Source of the DNA: Candidatus Coprenecus pullistercoris
Lineage (GTDB): Bacteria; Bacteroidota; Bacteroidia; Bacteroidales; UBA932
Direction of reading: 5' to 3'
Assembly (NCBI GenBank): GCA_019116965.1
Contig: DXAT01000068.1
Coordinates: forward strand, 1 to 44,581
Length of the DNA stretch: 44,581 nucleotides
The notes under the pieces are model-generated. The model did no database searches, was not told the origin of the DNA, and was given only the letters and a program-made list of their open reading frames with translations. The translations under genes and the position numbers were made by a program. Of this stretch, positions 1-9,145 are shown piece by piece (positions within the stretch are counted from its first letter, which is position 1; each line of letters starts with the position of its first letter).

Positions 1-2
1 AC

Positions 3-401
3 CCCACATTCCCTGTTGACGAATATACCGGGACATACTCCTGCAGCATGACCGCAATTCAGAACGGGGATGTCACCGACCAGGATGTCATCTATGAAGT
101 CACTGTAACTGAAAGCGGCGGTGATGCCATCAGCATATTTATACCGGATGTGGAATGCGGCCCGTTCAAAAATGGCTCATTCGGAGCCATCGGAGACATC
201 TCTGTCGAATGCAGCCTGACGGCTGACGAGAACGGCATCACGACATTTTCCGGAGAGACAAGTGTTGTCCTTCCCATTATCTATCAAGAGGGCACATCGG
301 CCACGCTCACCGGAGACTTTGCTGAAGAAGGCCGGATATACTTTACAATAGAGATACCCGCAGCCCTCATAACCCTGTCATTCGACGGTCCCATACAATA
401 A
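3..401 (+). CDS. Calycin-like (lipocalin-type barrel) protein, 3' part only
   Basis: The reading frame is open from the first complete codon at the left edge, so the true start and any signal peptide lie outside the window. An internal Met at 48 is not a convincing start, because the residues just before it (DEYTGTYSCSM) look like the opening strand of the domain. The visible 132 residues alternate polar and hydrophobic residues in short strands and end in a Pro/Ile-rich strand. This resembles the calycin-like beta-barrel domain of small secreted Bacteroidales lipoproteins. Such domains are thought to bind small hydrophobic ligands, but no ligand can be read here. The 3' end overlaps the convergent radical SAM gene by 24 bp. 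Family assignment is by pattern only and moderate. Confidence 0.6.
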   Translation, partial: PTFPVDEYTGTYSCSMTAIQNGDVTDQDVIYEVTVTESGGDAISIFIPDVECGPFKNGSFGAIGDISVECSLTADENGITTFSGETSVVLPIIYQEGTSATLTGDFAEEGRIYFTIEIPAALITLSFDGPIQ

Positions 402-1502
402 GGGAACGATATGCCGGTAGAACATCGAGTACCCGGCACAGAGAGCATTGAGGCCCGACGCATCCCTGTGTCTCGGACAGCCTCCGTTGCAGGCGAAACG
501 CCATCGGCAGCGGAGGCATTTTTCTGCCAGCGCCTCACGCTTGGCCGTGCCGAAACGCAGCTGCGCAGCGGACACTGCCGCTTTCCCCAAAGACATGGTG
601 CGGATATTGCCGAGACAGCGTTCCGGAGCGACATAATGATCGCACGGGTAGATGCTTCCGTCAGCCTCCACCGTAAGATTGCCGCCGCAGCTTTCACAGA
701 ACACACAGATGCCAGGCCTTATACCGTAACGGCAGGCCAGAGCGGCATCGAAAGTCAGCACATAATACTCACCTGCATCGCCATTGCCGGACCAGCAGTC
801 GTAGAGATCGCACATAAAGCGTCCATAAGCCTCCGGACTCACCGAGTACGGAGCCACAGAGCCATCAGGAAGATGCTCATAAACAGGCATGAACTGCATA
901 TATCGGCTGCCGGCTGACTTCAGGAAGCGATACACCTCCTCTCCCCTGCCCTCAGAAGCGGCATTGACGGTAGTAAGAGTGTTGAACTGCACACCGGCAC
1001 ACAGAAGTGCTTCCATTCCGCGCATCATATCCACGAATGAGGAAGTCCCGTCAGGACGCTTTCGCCACCGGTCGTGGATATCCTGCGGGCCGTCTATGGA
1101 AAGCCCTACAAGAAAATCATTGTCTCTCAACCATAAAGCCCACTCCTGGGTAAGCAAGGTTCCGTTGGTCTGAAGAGTGTTGTGTACAGTCCTGCCGCCG
1201 GCATATTTCCTCTCAAGCGCCACGGCCGTCCTGAAAAAATCCAAACCGGCCAGCAGAGGCTCTCCGCCGTGCCACTCCACTGTGAGCTCAGGCAATGTGC
1301 ACGAGAGGCAATAATCCCTGATACAATGTTCCAAAAGCGACATATCCATCACCTGAGGAACGCAGCCCGTACTCTTCCCTAAATAATAACAATACCGGCA
1401 GCGCAGATTGCAGCGCGGACCCACCGGCTTGATCATGATACTGAATGCAGCGGAACGGCCGAAACGGATCGCCTCGGGGAAGGTTATCGTTCCTCCTCCC
1501 AT
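378..1502 (-). CDS. Anaerobic sulfatase-maturating enzyme-like radical SAM/SPASM protein
   Basis: 374 residues. The radical SAM motif CNLRCRYC places Cys31, Cys35 and Cys38 for the SAM-binding [4Fe-4S] cluster. The C-terminal SPASM region has Cys266, Cys272 and Cys287, then Cys329, Cys332, Cys338 and Cys342 (CLRCRWRFACNGGC). These spacings match anaerobic sulfatase maturases, which oxidise a Cys or Ser in the target to formylglycine with two auxiliary clusters. Asp288, directly after Cys287 in CDHY, sits where the family has its proposed catalytic base. The start at 1502 keeps the conserved residues ahead of the first Cys and overlaps the preceding lipoprotein by 19 bp, so the gene is probably the last in that operon. 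No sulfatase lies in the window; the substrate is either encoded elsewhere or is not a sulfatase. Confidence 0.85.
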   Translation of the reverse strand: MGGGTITFPEAIRFGRSAAFSIMIKPVGPRCNLRCRYCYYLGKSTGCVPQVMDMSLLEHCIRDYCLSCTLPELTVEWHGGEPLLAGLDFFRTAVALERKYAGGRTVHNTLQTNGTLLTQEWALWLRDNDFLVGLSIDGPQDIHDRWRKRPDGTSSFVDMMRGMEALLCAGVQFNTLTTVNAASEGRGEEVYRFLKSAGSRYMQFMPVYEHLPDGSVAPYSVSPEAYGRFMCDLYDCWSGNGDAGEYYVLTFDAALACRYGIRPGICVFCESCGGNLTVEADGSIYPCDHYVAPERCLGNIRTMSLGKAAVSAAQLRFGTAKREALAEKCLRCRWRFACNGGCPRHRDASGLNALCAGYSMFYRHIVPLLYGTVE

Positions 1503-3091
1503 ATAATATCTCCTGTATAGCCGAAGGAGAACTCATCCACATACATCCTGCTTCCTACGCCTCCGGTAAAATAATCAGCGTACTGGCTGGCTACGGCCAC
1601 CACGGCACAATAGGTCGGTTTACGGTGGCTGCGGTACTTGATATCGATGGAGAACTCCCTGTACTCCCCGTCCGTTCCCGTACTGTCTATCAGCTCTCCG
1701 TAACCGATTACATGCGGGTCGTCGACATCGAGATAGATACCGGCCCCGGTATCCACCACATAGGGCGCTTCCCAGTCCGTCACATACACGAAGATATGAC
1801 AGCGGTCAATACGGCCGCGCATGTGCCCGTGAGCGGCATCGGTCCGGTCGATAGCCACCGGGGCGTAGCTGTAATATCCGTTGAGAGTCAGCGGCCGGGT
1901 AGTGAACGGGCGTCCGAACTGCACACGCGCGTTCATGCCCGTAACATCGAGAAACTGACCGGAGAACACATTTCCGCCCGCCATCTTGATACCGAAAACC
2001 ATCACCGTCTCCATCATGGCCGCCTTCTTTCCCTCACCGGACACGGCCACGAACGACTCCTCGGGAGATGTGGGATTGACAGAGCCTAAGAGGGCCGCCA
2101 CTACATTGGCGCCCGGATTGCCGGAATCCCACCAGTAACCGGACTCCATATCCGGATTGGGATACCAGCACTCATCCACGCTCGTCCATTCGTCGAATCC
2201 CATATTGGGCATCTGCAAGGCCGCCTCCGTCGTAAAAGACACCTCATTGCCCTCCATGTCACCCGAATATATCTTATAGACATAGTCTGCTGCCGGTTCC
2301 AGTCCGGAAAGCAGAGCCGTCACACCGGTACCGCTCACCTCGACACCGGTGACCGGAAGCCATTCCGTATCCTGGCTTCTGCGGTACATGAATCCCGGAG
2401 ACTCCGAACCCTCCGGCACCATCCCGGAGAGATATGCCGAGCACGCCCACGCATCCGCCTCGCCGGTAGTGAGCGTGACTTCACGCGGCACTACCGCAAC
2501 CGTCCATTCCTCCACCTCATCCCTGAACGAGACCGAGAATGTCCGGGGCACGGTGAAATCATGAACCGACGCCGGATCCGGATATATCTCCGAACCGGAC
2601 GGACCGAGCTTCATATCCGTAATCTCAATCGAATCCAGCGGAGTGTCGAGCGTGACATATACCACCGCCTCGCACTCACCGGCATTGATGGACGCCTCAC
2701 CGATCTGGTTGTGCACACGGATATACCTGTCTATCGTCTGAGTTGCCGAGACCGTCCACCTGTAAGACTGCCCGGGCCATGTGTCGAGCACATACACCGC
2801 CGGAGCTGACAGGTCTATGACAGCCGTATCCGGAGCCGGAGTCACTGTCGTGTTCGATGTGGTCTCGAACCGGAGCAGACGCACACGGTTCAGGTCTACG
2901 GTATCCGCCACATCCACCGTGACCGTCAGCGCAGTAGAGTCTATGACAGCCGGCGACAGCTGCCCCTGGACCTCGAACGCGGTAATCGCCCCGAGCTTCT
3001 TGGGATAAGGGATATCGTTCTTGATGCAGCCGGCAGCCGCAAAAAGCAGGACAGCCGCTACTATGGATATTGTAATCTTGTGACGCAGCAT
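1484..3091 (-). CDS. PCMD-domain surface lipoprotein
   Basis: 535 residues. The N-terminus is a lipoprotein signal ending in AAAGC (Cys22), followed by KNDIPYP, an opening I associate with this Bacteroidales family. Residues from about 30 to 200 look like one or two Ig-like modules. A fibronectin-III-like stretch follows (about 205-290, ending EVSFTTEA). The PCMD domain (putative carbohydrate metabolism domain) covers about 293-530, with the markers PNMGFDEWT, WDSGNPGAN, FGRPFTTRPLTLNGYYSY and MYVDEF. The PCMD name is a guess from context in the literature; no enzymatic residues are evident. Unlike its two PCMD paralogues upstream it lacks the DUF4493 N-terminal module. It lies 6 bp after the barrel gene and overlaps the radical SAM gene. 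Confidence 0.85.
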   Translation of the reverse strand: MLRHKITISIVAAVLLFAAAGCIKNDIPYPKKLGAITAFEVQGQLSPAVIDSTALTVTVDVADTVDLNRVRLLRFETTSNTTVTPAPDTAVIDLSAPAVYVLDTWPGQSYRWTVSATQTIDRYIRVHNQIGEASINAGECEAVVYVTLDTPLDSIEITDMKLGPSGSEIYPDPASVHDFTVPRTFSVSFRDEVEEWTVAVVPREVTLTTGEADAWACSAYLSGMVPEGSESPGFMYRRSQDTEWLPVTGVEVSGTGVTALLSGLEPAADYVYKIYSGDMEGNEVSFTTEAALQMPNMGFDEWTSVDECWYPNPDMESGYWWDSGNPGANVVAALLGSVNPTSPEESFVAVSGEGKKAAMMETVMVFGIKMAGGNVFSGQFLDVTGMNARVQFGRPFTTRPLTLNGYYSYAPVAIDRTDAAHGHMRGRIDRCHIFVYVTDWEAPYVVDTGAGIYLDVDDPHVIGYGELIDSTGTDGEYREFSIDIKYRSHRKPTYCAVVAVASQYADYFTGGVGSRMYVDEFSFGYTGDIIWEEER

Positions 3092-3097
3092 GACCCG

Positions 3098-3898
3098 TTA
3101 TTTTTTAGGTACCGCCGTCTTGTCCTTGAGTACCGGCAGCACGAAATTGACACCTATGTTGATGGACAGGAGATTGAGCTTGAAGTTGGCCTTGGATGTC
3201 TCGTAACGCCCCTCGTAGACCTGGTTGGTGGTCTGGGTGATGCGTTTCCATTCCATACCGAGAATGCCGACCGAGGCCTCCACGCACATCTCGTTCGTAA
3301 CGAATACAGCGATGCCGGGAATCACATCGATGCCTATGTCCAGGATATTCTGGTACACTCCTGTCAGATTGTCTCCTCTGCCGTTGAGGGACTTGCCCTG
3401 ACCGGCCCCGAAATTAAGGGAGATATCGCTGAATATACCGAACACCTTGCTCTTGCCTATGGGAATATAATACCTGTATGAAAGAGATCCGTAATAAGTA
3501 TGCTGCAGGGCATAGAAATCCGATATTCCGAACGAAAGATCGTCCGACAGCGACAGATTGGTCTCTCCTATACTCGCCAAAGTACGCTTGTAGGAGAACT
3601 TGACTCCCACGGCCATATTCTTCGCAAATGAGTAGTAAATGTTCGGTGCGACCGAAAGCGTATATGCATCCACATTTATATCATTGAGAATAAGGAATGT
3701 ATAGTCGTAAAAGTTAAAGTCTCTGTAGGATACCGTACCTCCGAACATCAGATAGCCCTTGGGCATGAACACCGGCGCCTCCCGGTGGTCCATCCCCCTG
3801 TCGAACTTCTGCGCCGCGTCAAGCCGTGGCGCAGAAGCCGTTAGAAGCATGAAGAGCATACATGCTCCAGCAAGTGAAATGGTTGTTTTCCTTATCAT
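3098..3898 (-). CDS. Outer-membrane beta-barrel protein (hypothetical)
   Basis: 266 residues. A cleavable signal peptide is likely (hydrophobic core at about 8-22, cleavage near DAA-Q at 29). The rest is rich in alternating Tyr/Phe/Leu and polar residues, for example LMFGGTVSYRDFNFYDYTF and YYGSLSYRYYIP, and ends in a strand (INIGVNFVLPVL), as expected for a small outer-membrane barrel. I do not recognise a specific family. Its start codon overlaps the stop of the upstream DUF4493/PCMD lipoprotein (ATGA), so the two are translated from one message. It may act as a pore or anchor for the lipoproteins around it, but that is inference from position only. Confidence 0.7.
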   Translation of the reverse strand: MIRKTTISLAGACMLFMLLTASAPRLDAAQKFDRGMDHREAPVFMPKGYLMFGGTVSYRDFNFYDYTFLILNDINVDAYTLSVAPNIYYSFAKNMAVGVKFSYKRTLASIGETNLSLSDDLSFGISDFYALQHTYYGSLSYRYYIPIGKSKVFGIFSDISLNFGAGQGKSLNGRGDNLTGVYQNILDIGIDVIPGIAVFVTNEMCVEASVGILGMEWKRITQTTNQVYEGRYETSKANFKLNLLSINIGVNFVLPVLKDKTAVPKK

Positions 3899-5628
3899 TC
3901 AAACATGAACTCAAATTCGTCTATATACATCGTACTGCCCACTCCGCCGGTGAAATAATCGGCGTACTTGCTGGCGGTCACCACTACCAGCACATGGGTA
4001 GGGATGCGCTCCAGGTCACGGTACTCAAGATTGATGGTGAACTCCTTGTATTCCCCGTTGGAATTATCGGGAATCTCCAGCTCCCCATAGGCAATCACTG
4101 CAGGATCCTCGTCAGGAACGAAGAATGTCCCGGTGTTGGTATTCACATTGAAGGGAGAGCTCCAGTCCGTCAGGGCGACATATATCTTGCCGACATCCAT
4201 AGTCCCTTTCAGGTCCTCGTAAGGAGCCTTCACCTTGTCTATTGCTTTCGGAGCATACGAATACCATCCGTGCAGGGCTGTCGGCCGGCAGGTATACGGG
4301 CGTCCGAAGTTAATCGAAGCTCCCAGACCGGACACCGAGCCGAACGAACCGGAGTAGATGTTACCTCCTGCAAAGGCCAGTATCACATACTTGGACTCCA
4401 TCCTTACAGCCTTGCCGGAGACCACAAATGTCTCTTCCGGAGATGTCGGATTCACCTCGCTCAGGGTGTTGGCTCCCTTATTTCCGGAATCCCAGAAATA
4501 ATTGTCCCCCATGTCGGCATTGGCATACCAGTTCTTACCGTCCTTGTACCAGGAGTCGAAATTGAAATTGGGCAGCTGATCCGCGGCCTCAGTGCTGAAG
4601 GAGACTATGTTGTCGTCCCGGACATCCGCCGCAGTCACGGCCCTCACCTCATATGAGGTCTGAGGCTCGAGACCTGTAATCTTAGCCGAGAACTTCTTTC
4701 CGTCATAAGCTATTTCCCCGTCGAAATCAGTCCACTCCGCCACAGAAGCCTTGCGATACTGAATACCGAGTCCATCGGGCAAGGCGTCCGTCGTATATTC
4801 GGCGCTCACATAAGCAAACTTAGCCCAGGGATTCACGGTCCCCGTCCTGACTTCGAGATTCTGGACGGGAAGGTCGATGATGTCGATCACATGCTCCTTA
4901 TCGTTGAGAGTACCGTCCACAGTTACTTTCAGATTGAGTCCGCCGCTGACAGAAGTTCCGTTGTCCACATCGAAATTGAGGCTGTAATAGTCGCGCGGCC
5001 TTACATCGGATAAAGTCCCTGACTGCGTGAACTGTTCTCCGTCATTGTTTGTCAGCTCTACCGACCACTCGAGAGAGCCGGTGCAGCGGAAATAGCCCTC
5101 TGAAGCCAGAGTCTCCCCACCATAAAGCAGCGACCCTCCGTCATTGCCGTTCGTAACGGTCACTGAATACTCTGTGAAATTAGCCTTTACATTGTCAGAC
5201 ACAGACACCGTGACCTTCACATTGGCCAGAGTGCAGACTATGTCAGACCATGCTTCCTCACCGGCCACAACATCCACCGTGTCGAGACCTTTATAATAAG
5301 GTGCGTCGAAGGCAGCTTCCACATCGTCTCCGTTCTCGGCCTTCACCTCATAGCGTCCTTCGGGAAGAGATATGGGGTTGTCCACAAGAGTATGATGATC
5401 ATCCACAGACGCAACGGTCTCACCAGTAGCAATATCCGACACAGTGATCCTGAATGCCGGCTCCGCCGTTTCCGACTTGACCGCAGTCACTCCGAAATCA
5501 TAGGAAAGAGTGAGCCGGAGCAGTCCCTCTCCACCGGACTCCGGTCTGAGGTCGTCCTTACGGGAGCATGACATGGCCACAATGGCGGCCATCAGTGCGA
5601 ACACACCGATTCTAAGTATATTTCTCAT
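3895..5628 (-). CDS. DUF4493 and PCMD domain surface lipoprotein
   Basis: 577 residues. The lipoprotein signal ends in AMSC (Cys21) and is followed by SRKDD, an acidic stretch that fits the Bacteroidales surface-export signal for lipoproteins. DUF4493 spans about 35-255 (LPEGRYEVKAENGDD, CTLANVKVTVSVSDN, VRPRDYYSLNFDV). A fibronectin-III-like linker follows at about 260-350 (ITGLEPQTSYEVRAV). PCMD follows to the end (NFNFDSWYKDG, WDSGNKGAN, FGRPYTCRPTALHGWYSYAP, MYIDEFEF). Its domain order matches the 714-residue protein encoded two genes upstream, so the two are paralogues within one operon. A GGGAGG sequence lies 8 nt before the start codon. The function is probably extracellular binding or assembly; no catalytic signature is seen. 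Confidence 0.85.
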   Translation of the reverse strand: MRNILRIGVFALMAAIVAMSCSRKDDLRPESGGEGLLRLTLSYDFGVTAVKSETAEPAFRITVSDIATGETVASVDDHHTLVDNPISLPEGRYEVKAENGDDVEAAFDAPYYKGLDTVDVVAGEEAWSDIVCTLANVKVTVSVSDNVKANFTEYSVTVTNGNDGGSLLYGGETLASEGYFRCTGSLEWSVELTNNDGEQFTQSGTLSDVRPRDYYSLNFDVDNGTSVSGGLNLKVTVDGTLNDKEHVIDIIDLPVQNLEVRTGTVNPWAKFAYVSAEYTTDALPDGLGIQYRKASVAEWTDFDGEIAYDGKKFSAKITGLEPQTSYEVRAVTAADVRDDNIVSFSTEAADQLPNFNFDSWYKDGKNWYANADMGDNYFWDSGNKGANTLSEVNPTSPEETFVVSGKAVRMESKYVILAFAGGNIYSGSFGSVSGLGASINFGRPYTCRPTALHGWYSYAPKAIDKVKAPYEDLKGTMDVGKIYVALTDWSSPFNVNTNTGTFFVPDEDPAVIAYGELEIPDNSNGEYKEFTINLEYRDLERIPTHVLVVVTASKYADYFTGGVGSTMYIDEFEFMFE

Positions 5629-5643
5629 ATATCCGTCCTCCCG

Positions 5644-6843
5644 TTACTCCGTCATGATGATTGTAAGAGTTCCCGAGGCCGTCTCTCCGTCCTTGTCGGT
5701 GATGACTATCCCAAGCTCATTGGTCTCGTTGGGCATGGCCATAAGGAATGCCGCTATCTGGAACACTACCTCTGTCCGCCCCTTCACATCGGCCGATGTT
5801 ATTCCGAAAAGAGATCCCCAGAAGCCCTCTTCATCTGCATTCATATTGGCGAGATCCACAGAATAGGGCATCTGCATCACATCAAGCAGGCCGCGGAGAC
5901 CGGCCGAATTGACATTTACCTCATATTTTTCTATACCGGCGAGAGCATTGACTGTCAGGTTGAACTCGGAAGGCAGGTCCGACTTACTGTAGGTCACCGG
6001 CTCTTCCATGCCGGCTGTCGCCGAGAGAGTGATGGATGCGGAAGGTGTATCCGGATCTTCCGGATCCACCGGTTTCTCCTCCATACCGTCGATAAGGATA
6101 TACTCCTGCTTCTCATTGCAGGTATAGTCGATGCTGATACCGGCTGAGAAATCGGCATAGCCGGTACCTGAGGCATCAAGGGTGAACACATGATGGTCCC
6201 TCGCCTCCACAGCATCAATCTCCATGTGATGCGTGACCACTCCCCCAGATTTTCTCACAGCATGGAGATCCATGGTCAGAGGGGCGACATCGAAGTATCC
6301 CGCATCACCTGCGGATATCCTGTCCTGAGTAAAAATCAGAGGACCGTCCCCGGAGGCAACCGTCACAGTGAAGTCCGGTTCCACTTCTGCGAGGAAGGCA
6401 TCCGTACAGCGCACGGACACTTTCATATTGGCGATGGTGCAGACAATGGACACCTGCTCAGTACTGCCGGCAGATACGGTCACTGTCTGCGAGCCCTCAA
6501 ACACGGGCTGATTCCATGCCACCGGAAGGTTCCCCGGAGACTTGGCCTCGATCCTGTACTCGCCGGGCACGAGGGAAACCGACTCGGGAACATCCGCAAA
6601 ACGGTCCCACGAGCTGACGGTCCTGTCCGTGGCCATGTCGATTACCGCTATTGAAAACTCGTTGACATCGGCTGTAACCTCGGACTTGGTCATGGCATTG
6701 ACCTCCACAAAGTCCCCTTCTGCAGAGAGAGACAGTTCCAGCCTGGCGGTTCCGCCGCCATAAACATCTATATTCTCCTTGTTGCATCCGGCCGTCACAA
6801 ACACCGCGGCCATCACTGCGGATGCCAAAATAATTTTTCTCAT
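5644..6843 (-). CDS. DUF4493 surface lipoprotein without PCMD
   Basis: 399 residues from the Met at 6843. A longer frame begins at 6882, but the shorter start puts a lipoprotein signal (MRKIILASAV..., lipobox VTAGC, Cys20) at the N-terminus and avoids overlap with the upstream gene. DUF4493 covers about 30-245 (VPGEYRIEAKSPGN, CTIANMKVSVRC, EARDHHVFTLDASG). After a Pro/Asp-rich linker (EKPVDPEDPDTP) a second module of about 145 residues resembles the middle of the 714-residue paralogue upstream. It ends without fibronectin or PCMD domains. It is the second gene of the operon, 31 bp after the first and 15 bp before the next. The role is unknown. Confidence 0.8.
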   Translation of the reverse strand: MRKIILASAVMAAVFVTAGCNKENIDVYGGGTARLELSLSAEGDFVEVNAMTKSEVTADVNEFSIAVIDMATDRTVSSWDRFADVPESVSLVPGEYRIEAKSPGNLPVAWNQPVFEGSQTVTVSAGSTEQVSIVCTIANMKVSVRCTDAFLAEVEPDFTVTVASGDGPLIFTQDRISAGDAGYFDVAPLTMDLHAVRKSGGVVTHHMEIDAVEARDHHVFTLDASGTGYADFSAGISIDYTCNEKQEYILIDGMEEKPVDPEDPDTPSASITLSATAGMEEPVTYSKSDLPSEFNLTVNALAGIEKYEVNVNSAGLRGLLDVMQMPYSVDLANMNADEEGFWGSLFGITSADVKGRTEVVFQIAAFLMAMPNETNELGIVITDKDGETASGTLTIIMTE

Positions 6844-6874
6844 CTTGTACACTTTTATTGGTTTAGATTCAGTT

Positions 6875-9019
6875 TTATTCATAAATGAGCTCTATATCGT
6901 CTATATACAGGACACTTCCGAAATTACCCGTAAATGTCTGGCCGTCCCTGATGACAAGTCCGTAATTTCCGTTGATGCCAGGCGTCCCTGCCGTCGTCGA
7001 CTTGAATGAGATATACACATCTGTCGCCTTCAGTCCCGTATTGGCATACTCGAGCGGAATATCCATGGGCACCCATGATGAGGAAGCACCGCCGTCAGTC
7101 CTCTCCGCGGAAGCGATGACCTCGTTGCCGGACCTTATCTCTATCCGGACAGCGAATGTCTCCGAATCCTTGGGCAGATACTTGTAGTGGAATCTCAGCA
7201 CCGAAGGTCTGCTGCCGAACGCATGTCCGTCAGAGGAATGATTGCCGCTGTCGTCAGCCTTGCCTATGAACAGCTCTCCGGCCACCTTGTCCCCAACCAA
7301 GGCCGCATCCGTCAGCCAATCCCCGACATTGACCGAATACACCATCGCAGCCTTGCCGCCGTCGTTATGCGCGTCAGTCGTATAAGCGACAGTGGGAAAA
7401 CGGACCCAGTTCCAGTTGGCACTCGCCACGCTCGTGGAAGAGGGCATGGTCTTCTTGCTGTTGACCGCCCACCACTGGTCTTCCGTCCAGGGCAGGTCCC
7501 AGTCTATGTTATGCTCATGGGAACCGAAGAAATTGTATGTGAACTGGTGCGTCTGAGTAGTCCATTCCTCGAAACCGGCGTTGCCTACCTGCTGCGCCGC
7601 CTCTGTGGTGAACTCCTTTACCGTCTCAGAGACAGCGGAATTGTAACCGGCCCGGATCTCGTATCCTGTCGCAGGCTCAAGTCCCGTAACCGTCACACGG
7701 TTGACATTGCCCGACACAGACGAGGTGAACGCAGGACGCTCCCACTCCAAAGACCCCTCGGCCCTCACCTCAGGGTAAAGCAGCTCCGGATTACCGTCCG
7801 TAATAAGGTCCGCATAGACTCTCGCTGCCCATACATCATAAGCGGGGATATCCGAAATATCCTTTCCCGCCTGAGTAGGCCTTATATGATAGGTCTGTAC
7901 GACCGACTTGCCGGCTCCGTCCGTAAGTGTGAGGGTAAACGACATGGCTCCGTCAGCCCATGCGAGCATGCCGGCGAGACCGCGGAAATCAAGAGTGGCG
8001 GAAGTCTCACCGGCTGCGACAGGCGCTGAGAGCAAGCCGCAATCCGTAACGAATGACGACGCCTGCATCAAGTCTGTCTCCGACGGCCAGCCTGCATCCG
8101 AGAGCGTCTTGGACTGAATGCCCAGAATGCAGGATGTCAGCCCGGAAGGCACATTGAGCGTCAGGGATGCCCTCTCAGGGCTGACGCCCTCGACAAATCC
8201 GGAAAGCGTCCTGGTCTGAGGGTCGAAACCATCCGACACTACCACAGGGGCATCAGCCGGGAGCATGTCAGAAGGCAGGACTATGTCGACATTATGGTCA
8301 TCCGTCGCCGGATCTACCGACACAGACAGGGATACATCGGAACCGGCGGGCTCACCTGCGTCTATATGCAGGGTAATGAAGTCCCCCGGTTCTCCCACTA
8401 TGCTCTGCGAATTGGTAAAAGCCGCCGTATCCCCGTCAGGGCCTGTCATCCCGACATACACCGAGATATTGCCGCACGGCAGGTAGCCTGCCTCCTCACA
8501 GTCCTTGCCGAAGGTCAGCGATCCGCGGGATGTACTGACCACAGCGGTATAGTCCGTATAACGGCTGCGGATATTGTCTCCGTACTCCACAGCCACTTTT
8601 ACATTGCCCATACGGCAGAGCACGCTTACATCTGTGACCTGTTGCTGAACCACCGTGAACTCCTGTTCACCGATAAAGAAGAATGCATCGAAACCGCTTG
8701 CGGTGGAATCACCGTACGAGGCCCTCAGAGTGTACGGACCTCCGGCATTCATAACGAACACCGTACTTTCCTGCTCCAGATATTCGGCATAGGTAGTCCA
8801 CCTCTTGAAGATGATGCCCTCAGGATTGATTACCTCTATCTTGAAATCATCCGGACTGAGCTGTCCCGCCGCCTCGGCCTTAGTAGCAGTAAGGTCCGTA
8901 AGCACCTCGAGACATACACCGCCTTTACCTTTTTCGAAAGGTGCCTCCTCCCTGACAGAGCAGGAAACAGACATCGTCAGGAGCAATAGGTACAATGGGA
9001 AGAATTTAATTTTAATCAT
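6875..9019 (-). CDS. DUF4493, Ig-like and PCMD domain surface lipoprotein
   Basis: 714 residues, the largest and first gene of the lipoprotein operon. The lipoprotein signal ends in SVSC (Cys20), followed by SVREE, acidic as expected for surface export. DUF4493 covers about 35-255 (CRMGNVKVAVEYGDN). A second module shared with the 399-residue paralogue lies at about 258-395. A fibronectin-III-like domain follows at about 400-475 (VTGLEPATGYEIRAGY). The PCMD domain runs from NAGFEEWT to the end (FGSRPSVLRFHYKYLP, LYIDDIELIYE). A GGAGG lies 3 nt before the start. A promoter-like TACTTTTG at 9057-9064 faces this gene. The multi-module layout suggests an extracellular binding or adhesive protein; substrate unknown. 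Confidence 0.85.
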   Translation of the reverse strand: MIKIKFFPLYLLLLTMSVSCSVREEAPFEKGKGGVCLEVLTDLTATKAEAAGQLSPDDFKIEVINPEGIIFKRWTTYAEYLEQESTVFVMNAGGPYTLRASYGDSTASGFDAFFFIGEQEFTVVQQQVTDVSVLCRMGNVKVAVEYGDNIRSRYTDYTAVVSTSRGSLTFGKDCEEAGYLPCGNISVYVGMTGPDGDTAAFTNSQSIVGEPGDFITLHIDAGEPAGSDVSLSVSVDPATDDHNVDIVLPSDMLPADAPVVVSDGFDPQTRTLSGFVEGVSPERASLTLNVPSGLTSCILGIQSKTLSDAGWPSETDLMQASSFVTDCGLLSAPVAAGETSATLDFRGLAGMLAWADGAMSFTLTLTDGAGKSVVQTYHIRPTQAGKDISDIPAYDVWAARVYADLITDGNPELLYPEVRAEGSLEWERPAFTSSVSGNVNRVTVTGLEPATGYEIRAGYNSAVSETVKEFTTEAAQQVGNAGFEEWTTQTHQFTYNFFGSHEHNIDWDLPWTEDQWWAVNSKKTMPSSTSVASANWNWVRFPTVAYTTDAHNDGGKAAMVYSVNVGDWLTDAALVGDKVAGELFIGKADDSGNHSSDGHAFGSRPSVLRFHYKYLPKDSETFAVRIEIRSGNEVIASAERTDGGASSSWVPMDIPLEYANTGLKATDVYISFKSTTAGTPGINGNYGLVIRDGQTFTGNFGSVLYIDDIELIYE

Positions 9020-9056
9020 TCGCCTCCAATTAGGTTTAGTACTCTATTCAACTTGG

Positions 9057-9064
9057 CAAAAGTA
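9057..9064 (-). promoter_or_regulatory. Bacteroidota -7 promoter element for the lipoprotein operon
   Basis: Read on the minus strand this is TACTTTTG, a full match to TAnnTTTG, placed 38 nt before the first lipoprotein start at 9019. I see no good -33 TTTG at the expected distance. It lies in the short divergent region shared with the topoisomerase gene. Confidence 0.5.
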
Positions 9065-9107
9065 ACATTTTTTTCTCCCGTGAAGCCATTCTTACCGAAA
9101 AACTTCA

Positions 9108-9115
9108 TAAATTTG
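9108..9115 (+). promoter_or_regulatory. Bacteroidota -7 promoter element for the topoisomerase IV B gene
   Basis: TAAATTTG, a full match to TAnnTTTG, 30 nt before the preferred ATG at 9146. No clear -33 element is seen. If used, it supports the start at 9146 over the longer frame, because transcription would begin downstream of the alternative start. Confidence 0.5.
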
Positions 9116-9145
9116 CAGGAGTCCAAATTTGGCCTTTCTAATATA

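Noticed and set aside
4296-4316. Cys-Arg-Pro sequence in the PCMD domain as a possible formylglycine site for the radical SAM enzyme
   Set aside because: The sulfatase-type motif needs Cys/Ser-x-Pro/Ala-x-Arg; the Arg is missing, and the RP pair is a general PCMD feature found in the paralogues with other residues before it.
1484-9019. Reading the PCMD proteins as carbohydrate enzymes
   Set aside because: The domain name is putative and I see no catalytic residues, SusC/SusD partner or glycoside hydrolase beside them.
9053-9145. Longer start of the topoisomerase gene at 9053
   Set aside because: The added 31 residues match no domain and the region contains promoter elements in both directions.
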